A stretch of 64,000 bases of DNA from Lawsonella clevelandensis (GCF_001293125.1 NZ_CP009312.1:1463447-1527446); one strand, 5' to 3'. Shown: positions 8,741 to 19,400, counted from the stretch's first letter. Program-made: numbers and translations. Notes: generated from the sequence alone by a model not told the origin.

Positions 8741-10069
8741 CTAATGCACATCCCATAAAGGCGAAAGTCCCAGGATAGTGTCACCCTGCTGGACCACAAT
8801 CATGCCCCCAATAACCACAACTTTGCGGATTGCCGGCCCCGCAACTGGCAACAACCGAGCCTGCTTACCCGTATTTCCATCCAACAATGCGAGCCCCCCA
8901 CGCACCGGAGCGACCAACCAATGTGGAGAACCCATCAGGCTCGACAGAATACCCGGTGTACCCACCACGTGCGCAGCACTCCACTTCGGCGCAAGAGTCT
9001 CCGCATCGAAAGCGTAGAGATTCTCACCGTCATTCCAGAAAAGGGACTTATCAGTCCGCACAATCGGAATACCCGGTAACGCCGCCCGCCCATGTTCCGC
9101 ACGAGTCATCGCGAGCACCCGCACTGTCGTACGCGCAGCTTCATCGGAACCCTCCCGACGCGAATGGCGTAACACGACAAAACGTGGGGTAGGTTCGGCC
9201 AAATAGAGCAAAGCTCGAGAATCAGTGACTTCCAGCACCGCTCCATGGTGCGCACCCGTCAACCAGCTCCCCTCTAGTTCAGGAGTGACATCCTCCTTCG
9301 GAACAGCGTTAAAGAAGGTGAATCGCAGGGAGGCATCGCCAGGACACCGCCGCAGCACACCCACCGTGTCATCATTCTCGGTAGCATCCACGACGTCACA
9401 CACCGTCCGCTGTGCTTGATCTGGTTCCAAGGGAGTTTCGCTGGGACCCACCAGCATTGTTCGCACCAAATCAGCGCGCCAGGACTCCACCTGGTGCGGT
9501 CCATAGGAAAGAACATGCTGTCCGCCGGTCACAATCCGACGTGGACCAGCTGCAAAACCAGACCGAGAGGGTCCATACCGCCCGCCATCGCCCTTAATAA
9601 GCATGACATCGCCGCACCCACCAGGGAAGTCCCAGACAGTAACCGCCCCGCCCCACGCGGCTTCCAGCGCACACAAAGGGATACCACGCCGGTACTCCCA
9701 CACCATCTCGCCCGTCATCGGGCTGCGCGCAGTAACGGCCTCAAACGTGCCCGTCAGTACCACCGGGCCAGCGGTGAGCGGACCGCGCACCAGCCGAGTG
9801 GCGGTCACCGGAGATGGGGCCCGCCACGCCACGACCAGCCCAGTTGGTTCACGCGTAATAGGAGCACCACTCTGTACTTGCCCGCCACGGGCGAGAATGG
9901 CGTGGGACCGGCCTCCCGTCACCCACGTGACCGCCGCCAACACGACAACTGCCACCATTATGAGAGCCACCGCAACGACATCGCGAACGGTATAGCGTTC
10001 CGCCGCTACCCGCACAGGGCGGGACCGGCGGCGCAGGCGAGGAGAAGCAGAAGCATGCTGGGCGGCCAT
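8741..10069 (-). CDS. Membrane-anchored propeller-like protein (Rv3212-type)
   Basis: This 442-residue protein has a basic cytoplasmic N-terminus, one membrane helix at about residues 28-50 (VVAVALIMVAVVVLAAVTWV), and a long outer domain with repeated beta-propeller-like elements. Examples are GPVVLTGTFEAVTARSPMTG, ENLYAFDAETLAPKWSA and GGLALLDGNTGKQARLL, of the PQQ-like type. It follows rhlE by nine bases with AGGAGG before the ATG, so the two form one operon. The same pair (Rv3211-Rv3212) occurs in mycobacteria as I recall. No catalytic motif is visible; the role is unknown, probably a scaffold or binding protein at the cell surface. Confidence 0.75.
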   Translation of the reverse strand: MAAQHASASPRLRRRSRPVRVAAERYTVRDVVAVALIMVAVVVLAAVTWVTGGRSHAILARGGQVQSGAPITREPTGLVVAWRAPSPVTATRLVRGPLTAGPVVLTGTFEAVTARSPMTGEMVWEYRRGIPLCALEAAWGGAVTVWDFPGGCGDVMLIKGDGGRYGPSRSGFAAGPRRIVTGGQHVLSYGPHQVESWRADLVRTMLVGPSETPLEPDQAQRTVCDVVDATENDDTVGVLRRCPGDASLRFTFFNAVPKEDVTPELEGSWLTGAHHGAVLEVTDSRALLYLAEPTPRFVVLRHSRREGSDEAARTTVRVLAMTRAEHGRAALPGIPIVRTDKSLFWNDGENLYAFDAETLAPKWSAAHVVGTPGILSSLMGSPHWLVAPVRGGLALLDGNTGKQARLLPVAGPAIRKVVVIGGMIVVQQGDTILGLSPLWDVH

Positions 10070-10078
10070 CCTGGCCTC

Positions 10079-11758
10079 CTACTCAGCGGAGGAATGCTGG
10101 TTACGACGGCGGCGGCGCCGACGCCGTTGGGAACCTTGGCTCTGCTGCGCGCCAGTCTCTTTGGCGGAACTAGCAGAGGCATTCTTATCTACAGAATCCT
10201 TGGCAACAGTCTTGTGTTCCTTGGGAGGAGCAGCCTGCTGCACCTCCGCCCCCTGGGTGGCGCCAGCACGAGTGCGCTTCCGCTGGCGGGCCCGACCCCG
10301 TACTTCGCGGCGCTCACCATTGCGCTTACCGCGCTCTCCAGCGCGGCCACCCTGGCCATCCCGGGCTCGGCTCCGGCGCCGCGTGGGCACCCCAATGAGC
10401 TCCTGTGCGGGGCCCACTTCGCCCTTCACGTCGGGATCAATCCCGAGGTCGGAGTAAAGGTGCTCGGAGGTGTGGTAGGTCTCCTCCGGCTCACCCTTCC
10501 CCAAATCTAGGGCCTTGTCGATGAGCATCCAGCGAGGAATGTCATCCCAGTCCACCAACGTAACAGCAACACCAGAGTTGCCCGCACGACCGGTACGGCC
10601 AATGCGGTGGACATATGTCTTGTCATCCTCTGGGCATTGGTAGTTAATGACGTGGGTGACATCATCAACGTCAATACCGCGGGCCGCCACATCGGTAGCC
10701 ACCAGCACATCCACGGTGCCGTCGCGGAATGCATCAAGAGCTTTTTCCCGGGCCACTTGGCCCAAATCGCCGTGGACGGTAGCGACCCGGAAACCGCGCT
10801 CCGCAAGTTCTTCCGCCAACTTCTGGGCGGTGCGCTTAGTCCGGGTAAAGAGCATCGTCTTACCACGCCCCTCGGCTTGCAGAATGCGCGCTACCATCTC
10901 TGTCTTGTTAAGGGCGTGGGCTCGATACACAAACTGGACGGTGTTCTCATGCGTAGCAGAGGCATTTACCGACTCGGCCCGAATATGGGTGGGCTGGCGC
11001 AAGAAAGATCGCGAGAGACGGATGATGGGTCCGGGCATGGTGGCAGAGAAGAGCATCGTCTGCCGATCCTCCGGAACCATGCCAAGGATCTTCTCCATAT
11101 CGGGAAGAAATCCCAAGTCCAGCATTTCATCGGCCTCATCCAATACCAGCACAGCCACCTTGCCAAGGATGAGGTGATGTTGCTGGGCCAGATCCATCAA
11201 TCGGCCGGGGGTACCTACTACCAGATCAACCCCCTTCTTCAGAGCCTTAATCTGCGGCTCGTAGGGGGTGCCACCATAGACCGCTAAAACTGACAGGGGA
11301 CGTACCCGGCCGGTCTCGTCGCCATCCTCCGTCCGTTCCTGCACCCGTAGGGTGTGGGCAGCATGTGCAAGATCTTCTTCCACCTGCAGGCACAGCTCAC
11401 GAGTCGGAACTACTACCAGGGCACGGGGTGTACCGTCCAGCGGACGATCCGGAGACGTCACCAATCGGTGCAGCAGCGGCACCCCGAAACCATAAGTTTT
11501 GCCCATGCCAGTACGGGCTTGGCCAATAAGATCCTGGCCGGCCATGGCCAGCGGGAGGGTGAGCTCCTGGATAGCAAAAGTATGGTCAATACCTTTTTCT
11601 GCGAGCGCCTCCACAATAGCGGGATGGACGCCCAAAGCGGCAAAAGTAGGGGAGTTAGCGGTGCTCGTTGCACCATCATCCAGCACCGTCGTCTGGACAT
11701 TCATGTCCAGGTCGGACTCGTGCTGCTGAGACTCTTCAGAGTTGGAGGGTTGGGCCAT
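10079..11758 (-). CDS. rhlE: DEAD-box ATP-dependent RNA helicase
   Basis: This 559-residue RNA helicase has the Q-motif region (FAIQELTLPLAMAGQD), motif I ARTGMGKT, motif II VLDEADEM, motif III SAT, and in the second domain VATDVAARGIDVDDV and HRIGRTGRAG. The C-terminal ~130 residues are a basic Arg/Lys-rich tail, probably for RNA binding. Motif I has Met where Ala or Ser is usual (TGMGKT). The frame is open 114 codons further upstream, but that part shows no family similarity, so I start at MAQPSNSEE. It likely works in ribosome assembly or RNA decay. Confidence 0.92.
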   Translation of the reverse strand: MAQPSNSEESQQHESDLDMNVQTTVLDDGATSTANSPTFAALGVHPAIVEALAEKGIDHTFAIQELTLPLAMAGQDLIGQARTGMGKTYGFGVPLLHRLVTSPDRPLDGTPRALVVVPTRELCLQVEEDLAHAAHTLRVQERTEDGDETGRVRPLSVLAVYGGTPYEPQIKALKKGVDLVVGTPGRLMDLAQQHHLILGKVAVLVLDEADEMLDLGFLPDMEKILGMVPEDRQTMLFSATMPGPIIRLSRSFLRQPTHIRAESVNASATHENTVQFVYRAHALNKTEMVARILQAEGRGKTMLFTRTKRTAQKLAEELAERGFRVATVHGDLGQVAREKALDAFRDGTVDVLVATDVAARGIDVDDVTHVINYQCPEDDKTYVHRIGRTGRAGNSGVAVTLVDWDDIPRWMLIDKALDLGKGEPEETYHTSEHLYSDLGIDPDVKGEVGPAQELIGVPTRRRSRARDGQGGRAGERGKRNGERREVRGRARQRKRTRAGATQGAEVQQAAPPKEHKTVAKDSVDKNASASSAKETGAQQSQGSQRRRRRRRRNQHSSAE

Positions 11759-12117
11759 AACAGGCGCCTCGCTTTCCGCGAAAACTATCGGCACGCGCGT
11801 CCAGAAGGGAGGGGAAGCGTTCCGCACGGTACTTACGATGAGATGCTCACGATGGGAAGAGCCATCACCGTCTCTTGCGCTCCTCTTACACTCAGAGCGG
11901 ACGAGCACCGGGAACTGCTTCAGCTGCCGACTTGCGGAGAGATATCCACAAGCATGGAAGGCCGCGCACATTTCTTTCTTCACAACCTGACTCAACAGGT
12001 GGCGTGCCTTAAGTCTAGCAAAGGAGAAGTGCAGACCTGGAAGGCCATGCGTACACTGGCAGAAGAGAACCCCGCAGACTGGCACCCTGCCACCCTGCAC
12101 CCACCGAGGAGGAACCC

Positions 12118-12345
12118 ATGGCCGTCACCGTCAAGATCACCCTGCAGGACTCTCCCGTCCAGATTTCTGCCCAGGTGGACGATGGTGCAGCAGTGCTAGC
12201 ACAGGTGAAGGACGCCCTCGCCTCCCAGGCCGGTGTCCTGGAGTTTACCGATGTGAAGAAGCACCAGTACGTTGTCGCCGCCTCCAAGATTGTCGCCGCG
12301 GAGGTCTCCGCCGAAGAAGGTCGCAAAGTTGGCTTCGCCAACTAG
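12118..12345 (+). CDS. DUF3107 protein (TB9.4/Rv3208A-type)
   Basis: This 75-residue acidic protein (MAVTVKITLQDSP to EEGRKVGFAN) has alternating strands, with a conserved VLEFTDVKKHQYVVAASKI core. It belongs to the DUF3107 family of Mycobacteriales, represented by antigen TB9.4. GGAGGAACCC precedes the ATG. Function unknown. It converges on the TetR gene downstream, the same arrangement as Rv3208/Rv3208A. Confidence 0.88.
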   Translation: MAVTVKITLQDSPVQISAQVDDGAAVLAQVKDALASQAGVLEFTDVKKHQYVVAASKIVAAEVSAEEGRKVGFAN

Positions 12346-12438
12346 CCACAGCGACGGTACTAGCCCTACATCGTGAGCCGGCCACTCCGTCACCACACCT
12401 GGCAAACTATGTAGTGGTGTCTACTGGGTGGCAGCGCG

Positions 12439-13047
12439 CTACGGCTGTGCCGGCAGCGCACGTAGACCGCTCCACATCATCCCCGCAATGAGGTCGGAGG
12501 CTGTGTCGATATCCAGATCGCTCTGAGACGTTCGCAGCCACGCCTTGGCTGCCGACTCGCTTGCCCCCACCACTGAACTAGCCAACACCTGAGCCTGCGG
12601 GGCAGCGAGCCCCGTGTCGCTCGCAATATGGGCCGCAATCCGTTCCACGACAGCAGACGTCACCCCCTCAACCCGCTCCGCAGCATCTACATCATCGAGC
12701 ATGTCGGAGTCGAAAAGCAGCCGGTAGTACTGCATGTCATCGGCGACGAACTCGAAGAAAGCGCGCACCGACGCCTGCACGACATCACGATTACGGCCCG
12801 GCTGGTTGAGCACTGCGCCGATGGTCTCCTCCAAGTTTTCCCCCGCCTTTTCCAGCACTGCCAAATAAAGATCGTGCTTGGAAGAAAAATACTGGTAGAC
12901 GATGGGCTTACTGAGCCCCAGTGTGCTGGCCACATCATCCATACCCGTCCCGTGGTATCCGTTAGAGACAAAATGGCGACGCGCCGCGTCCAAAATTGCC
13001 TCGCGCCGTTCTTCTCGCGACACTCGACTAGTAGACGTGGTGTTCAC
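12439..13047 (-). CDS. TetR-family transcription regulator (Rv3208-type)
   Basis: In this 202-residue regulator, residues 10-58 form the helix-turn-helix (AILDAARRHFVSNGYHGTGMDDVASTLG then LSKPIVYQYFSSKHDL). The rest is an all-helical ligand and dimer domain. It is divergent from the secreted HExxH gene. The 134-base gap contains a dyad at 13152-13164 that could be its operator. From position it corresponds to M. tuberculosis Rv3208. Ligand unknown. Confidence 0.88.
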   Translation of the reverse strand: MNTTSTSRVSREERREAILDAARRHFVSNGYHGTGMDDVASTLGLSKPIVYQYFSSKHDLYLAVLEKAGENLEETIGAVLNQPGRNRDVVQASVRAFFEFVADDMQYYRLLFDSDMLDDVDAAERVEGVTSAVVERIAAHIASDTGLAAPQAQVLASSVVGASESAAKAWLRTSQSDLDIDTASDLIAGMMWSGLRALPAQP

Positions 13048-13151
13048 TCTGTACCTCCTCGCCAGCCAACGAGCTGACAGTTCGCCCCACAGATACGGTA
13101 GGAACCGTCTCCGCTACTTCGAACCTTACCGGAGGGCGGCCAGGTGAGAAG

Positions 13152-13164
13152 TGAACTCGGTTCA
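13152..13164. promoter_or_regulatory. Dyad upstream of the secreted HExxH gene, possible TetR operator
   Basis: TGAAC-TCG-GTTCA is a perfect 5-3-5 dyad 18 bases before the GTG of the gene at 13182. A half-site (TGAAC) lies at the TetR start codon region. Assignment to the adjacent TetR protein is inference. Confidence 0.4.
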
Positions 13165-13181
13165 AATTAAAAGGATGGCCC

Positions 13182-14243
13182 GTGGCTCCTCAACACCCCT
13201 CTCCACACTCCACAAGATCTACAAGTGCCGCTTCTGAACAGGCAAAAAGAAGTGGAGCATGGCTGGTTGGCGGCATGCTACTGGCACTCCTCGCCGTGGT
13301 CATCATCATCGTGGGTATTGTCCAAGCCGTACAGTCCACACACACCACCACTGGCCACCAGTCGGCCACCGTAGAACAGTCTGACGGTCACTCAGCTGCC
13401 CGCCCCTCCGACCCCGCCCTTGCTGCGATCGTTGCTGCGGCAGCCCTCCCTGCGGGCGGCCCCTACACCGAGCGAGGCACCGGGGAGTTCGTCACCGACC
13501 CACTCCACGTCGCCCCCAGCATGGAACCGAGCGCAGTGACCACACCAGGGCAGGGAGCCCCCAACTCGGTGGCAGATGCCATTGCCGCTGCCACGCTCGG
13601 AGCCGTCACCATCCCCTACACCATCGACATTGAGGGGGGCATCAACACCAGCCAGATCGGTGGCCGTGACACTTTTGCCTGGTGGGTGCATTCGGCATTG
13701 GGGGACCCACGCGGTTGGGTGAGCGGCGGACACCGTAGCTTCCACCAGTTCGACACGGCAGGTCTCGCTGCCCTCCAGAAAGAGCCCACCGGAGTAGGGG
13801 CTGACCTTCGCAAAACTGCCCTCCACTTCACCCTTGCTACTCCGCTGACGACCCGCAAACTGTGTGGCTACAGTCTTCCCGTGGAAACCTCCTGCTGGTC
13901 CTCGCAGACACGTCGAGTCGTCATCAACATGGCACGCTTCATCCGTGGAGCCGCCACCTTCCCCCACGACCTCTCCGGCTACCGCTACTACGTCATCAAT
14001 CATGAGCTTGGACATGGTTTGGGCTTTGGGCACGAAGTATGTGGAGCCGCCAATGGCGTCGCCCCGGTGATGATGCAGCAAACCCTCACCCTTCGCAATG
14101 CGGACATTGTGGCACTTGAGCCGAGTCTATCCAGCGCTCCCGGGTTCTCCGCCAGCTCCACCTGTCAGCCCAACTCCTGGCCCAACCCGGAAAACGTTAC
14201 TGCCTCTACGCTTCCAGAGCTTCCCGTCTCCGAAACCCCCTAA
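13182..14243 (+). CDS. Membrane-anchored secreted DUF3152 protein with metzincin-like zinc motif
   Basis: This 353-residue protein starts at GTG with AAAAGGAT upstream. One membrane segment (about residues 27-49, LVGGMLLALLAVVIIIVGIV) is followed by a Ser/Thr/Ala-rich linker and an outer domain. The domain has a strict zinc-protease motif, HELGHGLGFGH, with three His and a Glu in the metzincin H-E-x2-H-x2-G-x2-H pattern. A later Met (VMMQQ) could be the Met-turn. Four cysteines may pair outside the cell. The family (DUF3152, Rv3207c-type) is conserved in Mycobacteriales; its substrate is unknown. Confidence 0.82.
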   Translation: MAPQHPSPHSTRSTSAASEQAKRSGAWLVGGMLLALLAVVIIIVGIVQAVQSTHTTTGHQSATVEQSDGHSAARPSDPALAAIVAAAALPAGGPYTERGTGEFVTDPLHVAPSMEPSAVTTPGQGAPNSVADAIAAATLGAVTIPYTIDIEGGINTSQIGGRDTFAWWVHSALGDPRGWVSGGHRSFHQFDTAGLAALQKEPTGVGADLRKTALHFTLATPLTTRKLCGYSLPVETSCWSSQTRRVVINMARFIRGAATFPHDLSGYRYYVINHELGHGLGFGHEVCGAANGVAPVMMQQTLTLRNADIVALEPSLSSAPGFSASSTCQPNSWPNPENVTASTLPELPVSETP

Positions 14244-14315
14244 GAGTTTTCCCTCACTACGAGTAATAGTCGCGACACCAGTGACGGGTTCCCACCCAGC
14301 TTCTATGCTGGAGAC

Positions 14316-15119
14316 ATGACACCTCGCCTCCTGCCCTCCGCCCGTGCCTCTCTTGCCCCCCTTGCCCCGGTGGGCGACCCACTTACCGCCGACCAGGAAG
14401 GGCGCTACGCTCGGCATCTCAACTTGCCCGGTGTGGGGGAGGAGGGGCAGCGCCGCCTCTCCGCAGCCCGGGTGCTTGTCATCGGAGCCGGTGGCTTGGG
14501 CTCTCCCGTATTGTTGTACCTGGCCGCAGCTGGGGTAGGCACTATTGGTATCGTCGATGATGATGTGGTGGATCTTTCTAATTTGCAGCGGCAGGTGATT
14601 CACTCCTCCGCTTCTGTGGGGGAGCCAAAGGGGGAGTCGGCCGCCCAGCGTATGCGGGGAGTCAATCCGGGTGTAAACGTCATACCCTTTCCGCTTCGTC
14701 TCCGTGACGGCGACTTTGCCCAGTTTGGGACCGACTGGGATCTGGTGGTGGATGCCACCGATAACTTTGCCACCCGCTACCTCGTTAACGACCTCGCCCG
14801 TCAGTTGGGAGTACCGGAGGTGATGGGCTCGGTCCTGCACTGGCGCGGCCAAGTGACGAGTTTTTGGGAACAATGTCCCGACCCAGCCCGAGCCGTCACC
14901 TTACGAGATTTGTACCCACAGGAGCCCTCCGCCGATGCTCCCTCTCGGGAACCGGGCGCCGGCATTATGGGGGCGCTCTGCTGCACTATCGGTGGCTTCA
15001 TGGCGACAGAAGCCGTGAAGCTCCTCTTGGGGCAGGGCGATAATCTACTCGGTCGGGTGTTGTATTACGACGCGCTGCAGATGCGTATCCGAGAAATCAC
15101 TCTTCGCCCTGATAGGTAG
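14316..15119 (+). CDS. MoeB/ThiF-family E1-like adenylyltransferase without rhodanese domain
   Basis: This 267-residue E1-like enzyme has the nucleotide-binding VLVIGAGGLGSPVLLYLAAAGVG, the DDDVVDLSNLQRQ motif with its catalytic Arg, and VVDATDNFATRYLVND. Such proteins adenylate the C-terminal Gly of sulfur carriers (MoaD, ThiS, CysO). Two things are odd. The mycobacterial MoeZ orthologue ends with a rhodanese domain that is absent here. The conserved Cys of the C-x-E/T-x-G-V loop is a Ser (SREPGAGIMG). Whether it still transfers sulfur is therefore uncertain. Neighbours do not help: no molybdopterin or thiamine gene is adjacent. Confidence 0.82.
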   Translation: MTPRLLPSARASLAPLAPVGDPLTADQEGRYARHLNLPGVGEEGQRRLSAARVLVIGAGGLGSPVLLYLAAAGVGTIGIVDDDVVDLSNLQRQVIHSSASVGEPKGESAAQRMRGVNPGVNVIPFPLRLRDGDFAQFGTDWDLVVDATDNFATRYLVNDLARQLGVPEVMGSVLHWRGQVTSFWEQCPDPARAVTLRDLYPQEPSADAPSREPGAGIMGALCCTIGGFMATEAVKLLLGQGDNLLGRVLYYDALQMRIREITLRPDR

Positions 15120-15175
15120 CGGCCTCGCCGGGTCTCCTCCGGCCACAACCCGCCCCCGGCACGTAGGATGAAGAC

Positions 15176-16393
15176 GTGAGTATGCTGCAGCCCTCTCCGA
15201 ATGTCCTCAACGCTTTTGGTTTGCGTGATCCGCATCTCAGCCCTGCCCCCCGGGGTTGGGGCGGAGGAGTGCTCGCTGGCCCCATCGTGCTAACCCCAGT
15301 GGCTGATCGTGCCCGGGCTACCTGGTCTGCCCGCGTCCGCGACACCCTCGACCCTTCCGGAATCCGCATCGCCAGACCGTTCCGGGCTACGGACGGTCGC
15401 ACAATTGTGGGGGACTGGCGGGCTGACCACTACGGTCCGGGAGCTTTGCAGAATCGTCCCGATGAGGTCATCGCTACGTCTCTCCGCCTGCATGACGTTC
15501 TCGCCACCCAGGAACGTCCCCGTTTCCTCGTTGGTGCCCCGTCCTCTCCCTGGACGGAGGCAGACTACTTCAGCATGGCGGACCGGGCAGCTTTCCACCC
15601 CGCTGGGCTGGAACTACTCCGGGACTATCTGCCGCATGGCACTGGAGTAGACGGTGGCCTGCGGGCTGACATTGCTGCCGGGGTGGAGCTCTATCAACAG
15701 TTCGCAGATTTACGAGAAGATATCCACGCACCTGCCCAAGTTGTCCATGGTGACATGCTGTTCGGAACACTCTTTGCACCGGGTACTGCTCCGCTGGTTC
15801 CTGATATTGTGCCCTACTGGCATAACCCGGCATGGGCTGCCGGAGTGGTAGTGGTGGATGCCCTGAATTGGGCGGGAGCAGATGCCGACCTGCCACAGCG
15901 TTGGCGTCACCTGCCCGAATGGCCTCAACAGCTCTTGCGGGCATACCTGTTCCGTTTAGGATTGCACCTGGTGCACCGTCATTCTGCCGCCAGCGCCTAC
16001 AATAAGCTGCTCCACACTGGCGTGGTGATTGCAGACCTGGTAGCGGACAGTTCAGCGGCAGAACCGGCCGTTGCAGCACCTGCTGTGCTGACCGCTGAAC
16101 CAGTTACCGAATCGGTTAGGGAACCGGCTGCTGAACCGACTGTCGCTATTCCGTCCGCAGTCGTGGCTCCCGCCGCCGTAGCGCCCATCGAAGTGCCCTC
16201 CACAGAGATCACCCGTGACGAAAGCGAGGGCTCCGGTACAGGCCTGGATACCTCTCCAGAACCTACCTCCTGGGAGGATACCGCGGAATTTCCGGAGATC
16301 GCCGATGCGTGGGAAGGAACCCCAGACACCCCTGCCCTCGCAGATTCAGAGCTCGAGACAGGGAAGAACACCATGTCCCCAGAACACCACTGA
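15176..16393 (+). CDS. TIGR02569-type protein, kinase-fold-like, Rv3205c-type
   Basis: The first ~285 residues of this 405-residue protein resemble the actinobacterial TIGR02569 family. PSPNVLNAFGLRD lies at the start, VVHGDMLFGTLF (an aminoglycoside-kinase-like HGD motif) in the middle, and IVPYWHNPAWAAGVVVVDAL after it. The last ~115 residues are a low-complexity tail rich in Ala, Pro, Glu and Val, not expected to fold. The start is GTG at 15176, or ATG two codons later. It lies directly upstream of adnA, as in M. tuberculosis. Biochemical role unknown. Confidence 0.75.
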   Translation: MSMLQPSPNVLNAFGLRDPHLSPAPRGWGGGVLAGPIVLTPVADRARATWSARVRDTLDPSGIRIARPFRATDGRTIVGDWRADHYGPGALQNRPDEVIATSLRLHDVLATQERPRFLVGAPSSPWTEADYFSMADRAAFHPAGLELLRDYLPHGTGVDGGLRADIAAGVELYQQFADLREDIHAPAQVVHGDMLFGTLFAPGTAPLVPDIVPYWHNPAWAAGVVVVDALNWAGADADLPQRWRHLPEWPQQLLRAYLFRLGLHLVHRHSAASAYNKLLHTGVVIADLVADSSAAEPAVAAPAVLTAEPVTESVREPAAEPTVAIPSAVVAPAAVAPIEVPSTEITRDESEGSGTGLDTSPEPTSWEDTAEFPEIADAWEGTPDTPALADSELETGKNTMSPEHH

Positions 16394-16452
16394 GTGTCCC
16401 CGTTTGTTGCCGAGTGCCCACAAATGTTACAGCCGTATGATCGACTAGCAGT

Positions 16453-19400
16453 ATGACGGAACCTGCCCCCCTCGCCGACGACGCGCTCCACGTGACGCTA
16501 CTCCGTCCCTCGGTAGGAGAGCATCATGCCGCGCGTCAGTGGATCGGTGCCGCCAGCACACTCTTTACGGACAGCGGTGCACCCATCACCGACCCCGTTC
16601 CCTACCAAGTGGTAGGCGGGCCCGGAACGGGAAAGACCTCGCTCCTCATCGACCTCGCATGCTCCTACTGTCGGCAACCCGAGCACAGCTCCGACGCGGT
16701 GCTGCTCCTCACCCAGTCGAAACGAGCTGTCGCCGCACTCTCCGAAGAGATCGCTGCCCAGCTTGTGGGAAGTGACGGTCTCGCTTCCCAACAGCCCCTC
16801 ATCCGCACCGTCCACAGCTATGCCTACAGCCTGCTCGCCCGCATTGCCGCAGCAGAAGGTGCGCCAGCTCCGAAACTCCTCACTGGCGCGGAAAAAGATG
16901 TCATTTACCGAGAAATGCTTGCGACTATCGCCGAAGATGGTACCAACCTCTGGCCGGAGTGGATTCGCCCCGCCCTCACCACCGTCGGCTTCGCCCGCGA
17001 ACTCCGCGACCTCATCTCCCGCACTGCTGAACGTGGATTAGACGGAGTGGCACTACGCGCCCTCGGCGAGGCTGCCGGTGAACCTGCGTGGATTGCCGCC
17101 GGGCAGTTCGCTACCGACTTTGAACGCATCCAACTTCTCCGCGCCAGTGTTGGCGCAGCACGGGAAGAAGAAATTAGTCCGGCGCTCGATGCTGCCGAAC
17201 TGGTGGGTGCGGTGCTAGAAGGGCTCGCCACCCACCCGGACATCTTGGCGAGAGAACGACAGCGCCTCCAGCTACTCCTCGTTGATGATGCCCACCACCT
17301 TGACCCACAAATGGCGGAGCTCATTGACACCATCCGCAGCGGGGCACAGCTCACCGTGCTGGCCGGAGACCCCGACCAGATGGTGTTTCGTTTCCGCGGA
17401 GCCGACCCCAGCTACTTCCACAACCTCGCACCCCTGGGCAGCAGCCACCGTATCGTCTTGAGCTCCAGCTATCGGCTCACCCCCCACAACGCAGAGGTCG
17501 TGCGGGTGGCGGGCAGTCGCCTTCCTGACAACAGTCAACAGTGGCGTGAGCTCACCGCCGCCCGGAGCGGCACCGCAGCGCCAGCCCCGATGATCCACCT
17601 CACGGAAAGCATTGCCGCGGAAGCAGCCACCGTGGCAGACGTGGTACGGCGAGCTCACCTCATCGACAATGTTCCCTGGAGTGACATCGCGATCATCTGC
17701 CGCAGTGTGGGGCCCCATCTGCCTTCCCTACGCCGGGCCTTGGCAGCCGCCGGCGTCCCCCTCCGCACCGATGCCGCCGACCTTCCCCTAACTGAACAAT
17801 ACGCAGCTGATGGCATTGTGGCGGTGCTCGAAGCGGTCTCCGGCACCTGCGATACAACCGTTGCCGAAAAACTCCTCACCGGTGTTGTCGGCCGCGCAGA
17901 TCCCGCAGACGTACGGAGTCTACGTCGCGGACTGCGGCGCACTGAACTCGCCCAAGGCGGCCGCCGCGATTCCGGGCTCCTCCTCACCCTCCTTCTCTCG
18001 CCTACTGCTCGCGACACGTACTATGCCGAGCACCCCACAGACATCCCGCTCAGCATGATCGAAGCTGGGCTCACCGATTATGAGGCCAAACCCCTCCACC
18101 AGGTTCACACGGTAGTTGATGCTGCCTGGCAGTCCGTCCAACACCACGGCACTGTAGAAGAAGTGCTCTGGGAAGCCTGGAATGCCACCGGTCTCGCCGA
18201 CAGTTGGAGGGTAGCCAGCCTGCGTGGGGGAGTTGCCGGAGCCCAAGCCGACCGTAACCTGGACGCCATGATGGCACTCTTCGATGCTGCCAGCGACTAT
18301 GTTGACCGTATTCCCACCGGTACTGTCGCCAGCTTTGTGCGCTATATCCGCGAACAAGAACTCCCCTCCCTGCCCCGTATTCGCAGTCTCCACACCACCG
18401 ACGCCGTCACCATCATTTCCGCCACCTCTGCGGCAGGACGAGAATGGGATACCGTCATTGTCCCCGGCATCCAAGAAGATGAATGGCCCACCCTCGCGGT
18501 ACGCGGGTCCCTGCTGAAGCTCAACGAGTTGCTCGACCGCATAGCTGGAGTCACCCCCGACGCCATCGTCTCGCGGCGCGCCCCCCAACTCGCCGACGAA
18601 CGTCGCCTCCTCTACGTTGCCCTCTCCCGCGCCCGCCGGAGTCTCGTCCTCACCGCCGTATCGGGTGGTGGTGCCGACACCCTCACCCCCAGCCGCTTTC
18701 TGGAAGACGTGGCCGAGGTTATCGTTCCTCCCCACCAGCGCGCCGACGAGGACTCCAACCTCCCTGCTGTCGCCTCCACCGTCCCCCACGTGCTGTCGAT
18801 GCCCACCATGGTTGCCCGTCTACGTTCCATTGTGTGTGCCACCGCTCCATTCCCCACCATCCCACCGGAAGAGTGGGACAGTTACCAACAGCAGGCCTTC
18901 CACCAACTGGTCAGACTCGCACAAGCAGGTGTTCCCGGCGCCCTCAACTGGTGGGGAGTAGACGGAGTCACCTCAGACGCCCCCCTGTGGACTCTCACCA
19001 GCCCCCGTACCACCGCAGACACTAGCCCCCCACCTGCACCTCCCCACGAACCACGCCCCGTTACCCTCAGCCCTTCTGCTTTCGAAACTCTCCAAGAATG
19101 CCCTCTCCGCTGGTTCCTGAGCCGCAACGGTGGTGACACCGCCCCGGGGCTAGCAGCCCAATTCGGTACCCTCATCCACGCCCTCACCCAAGCTTCTGCC
19201 AGTGGAGTAGCGGAAGCGGACCTTCGCACAGCCCTCGAGGAATCCTGGCCAGCTCTCGGGATTGATGCCGTCTGGCTCGCCGAGCAGGAGAAAACTCGCG
19301 CCGAAGAATCTCTCGCCAACTACGCCACCTGGAACACCACCGAAAGTGCCACGTTCACCCTCGACGGGTTGGAAGTGGGAGTGGATCATATCTTCACCGC

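Noticed and set aside
11759-12100. 114-codon N-terminal extension of rhlE
   Set aside because: No similarity to helicases, many Cys/His/Arg shadow-type residues, and MAQPSNSEE gives a normal start.
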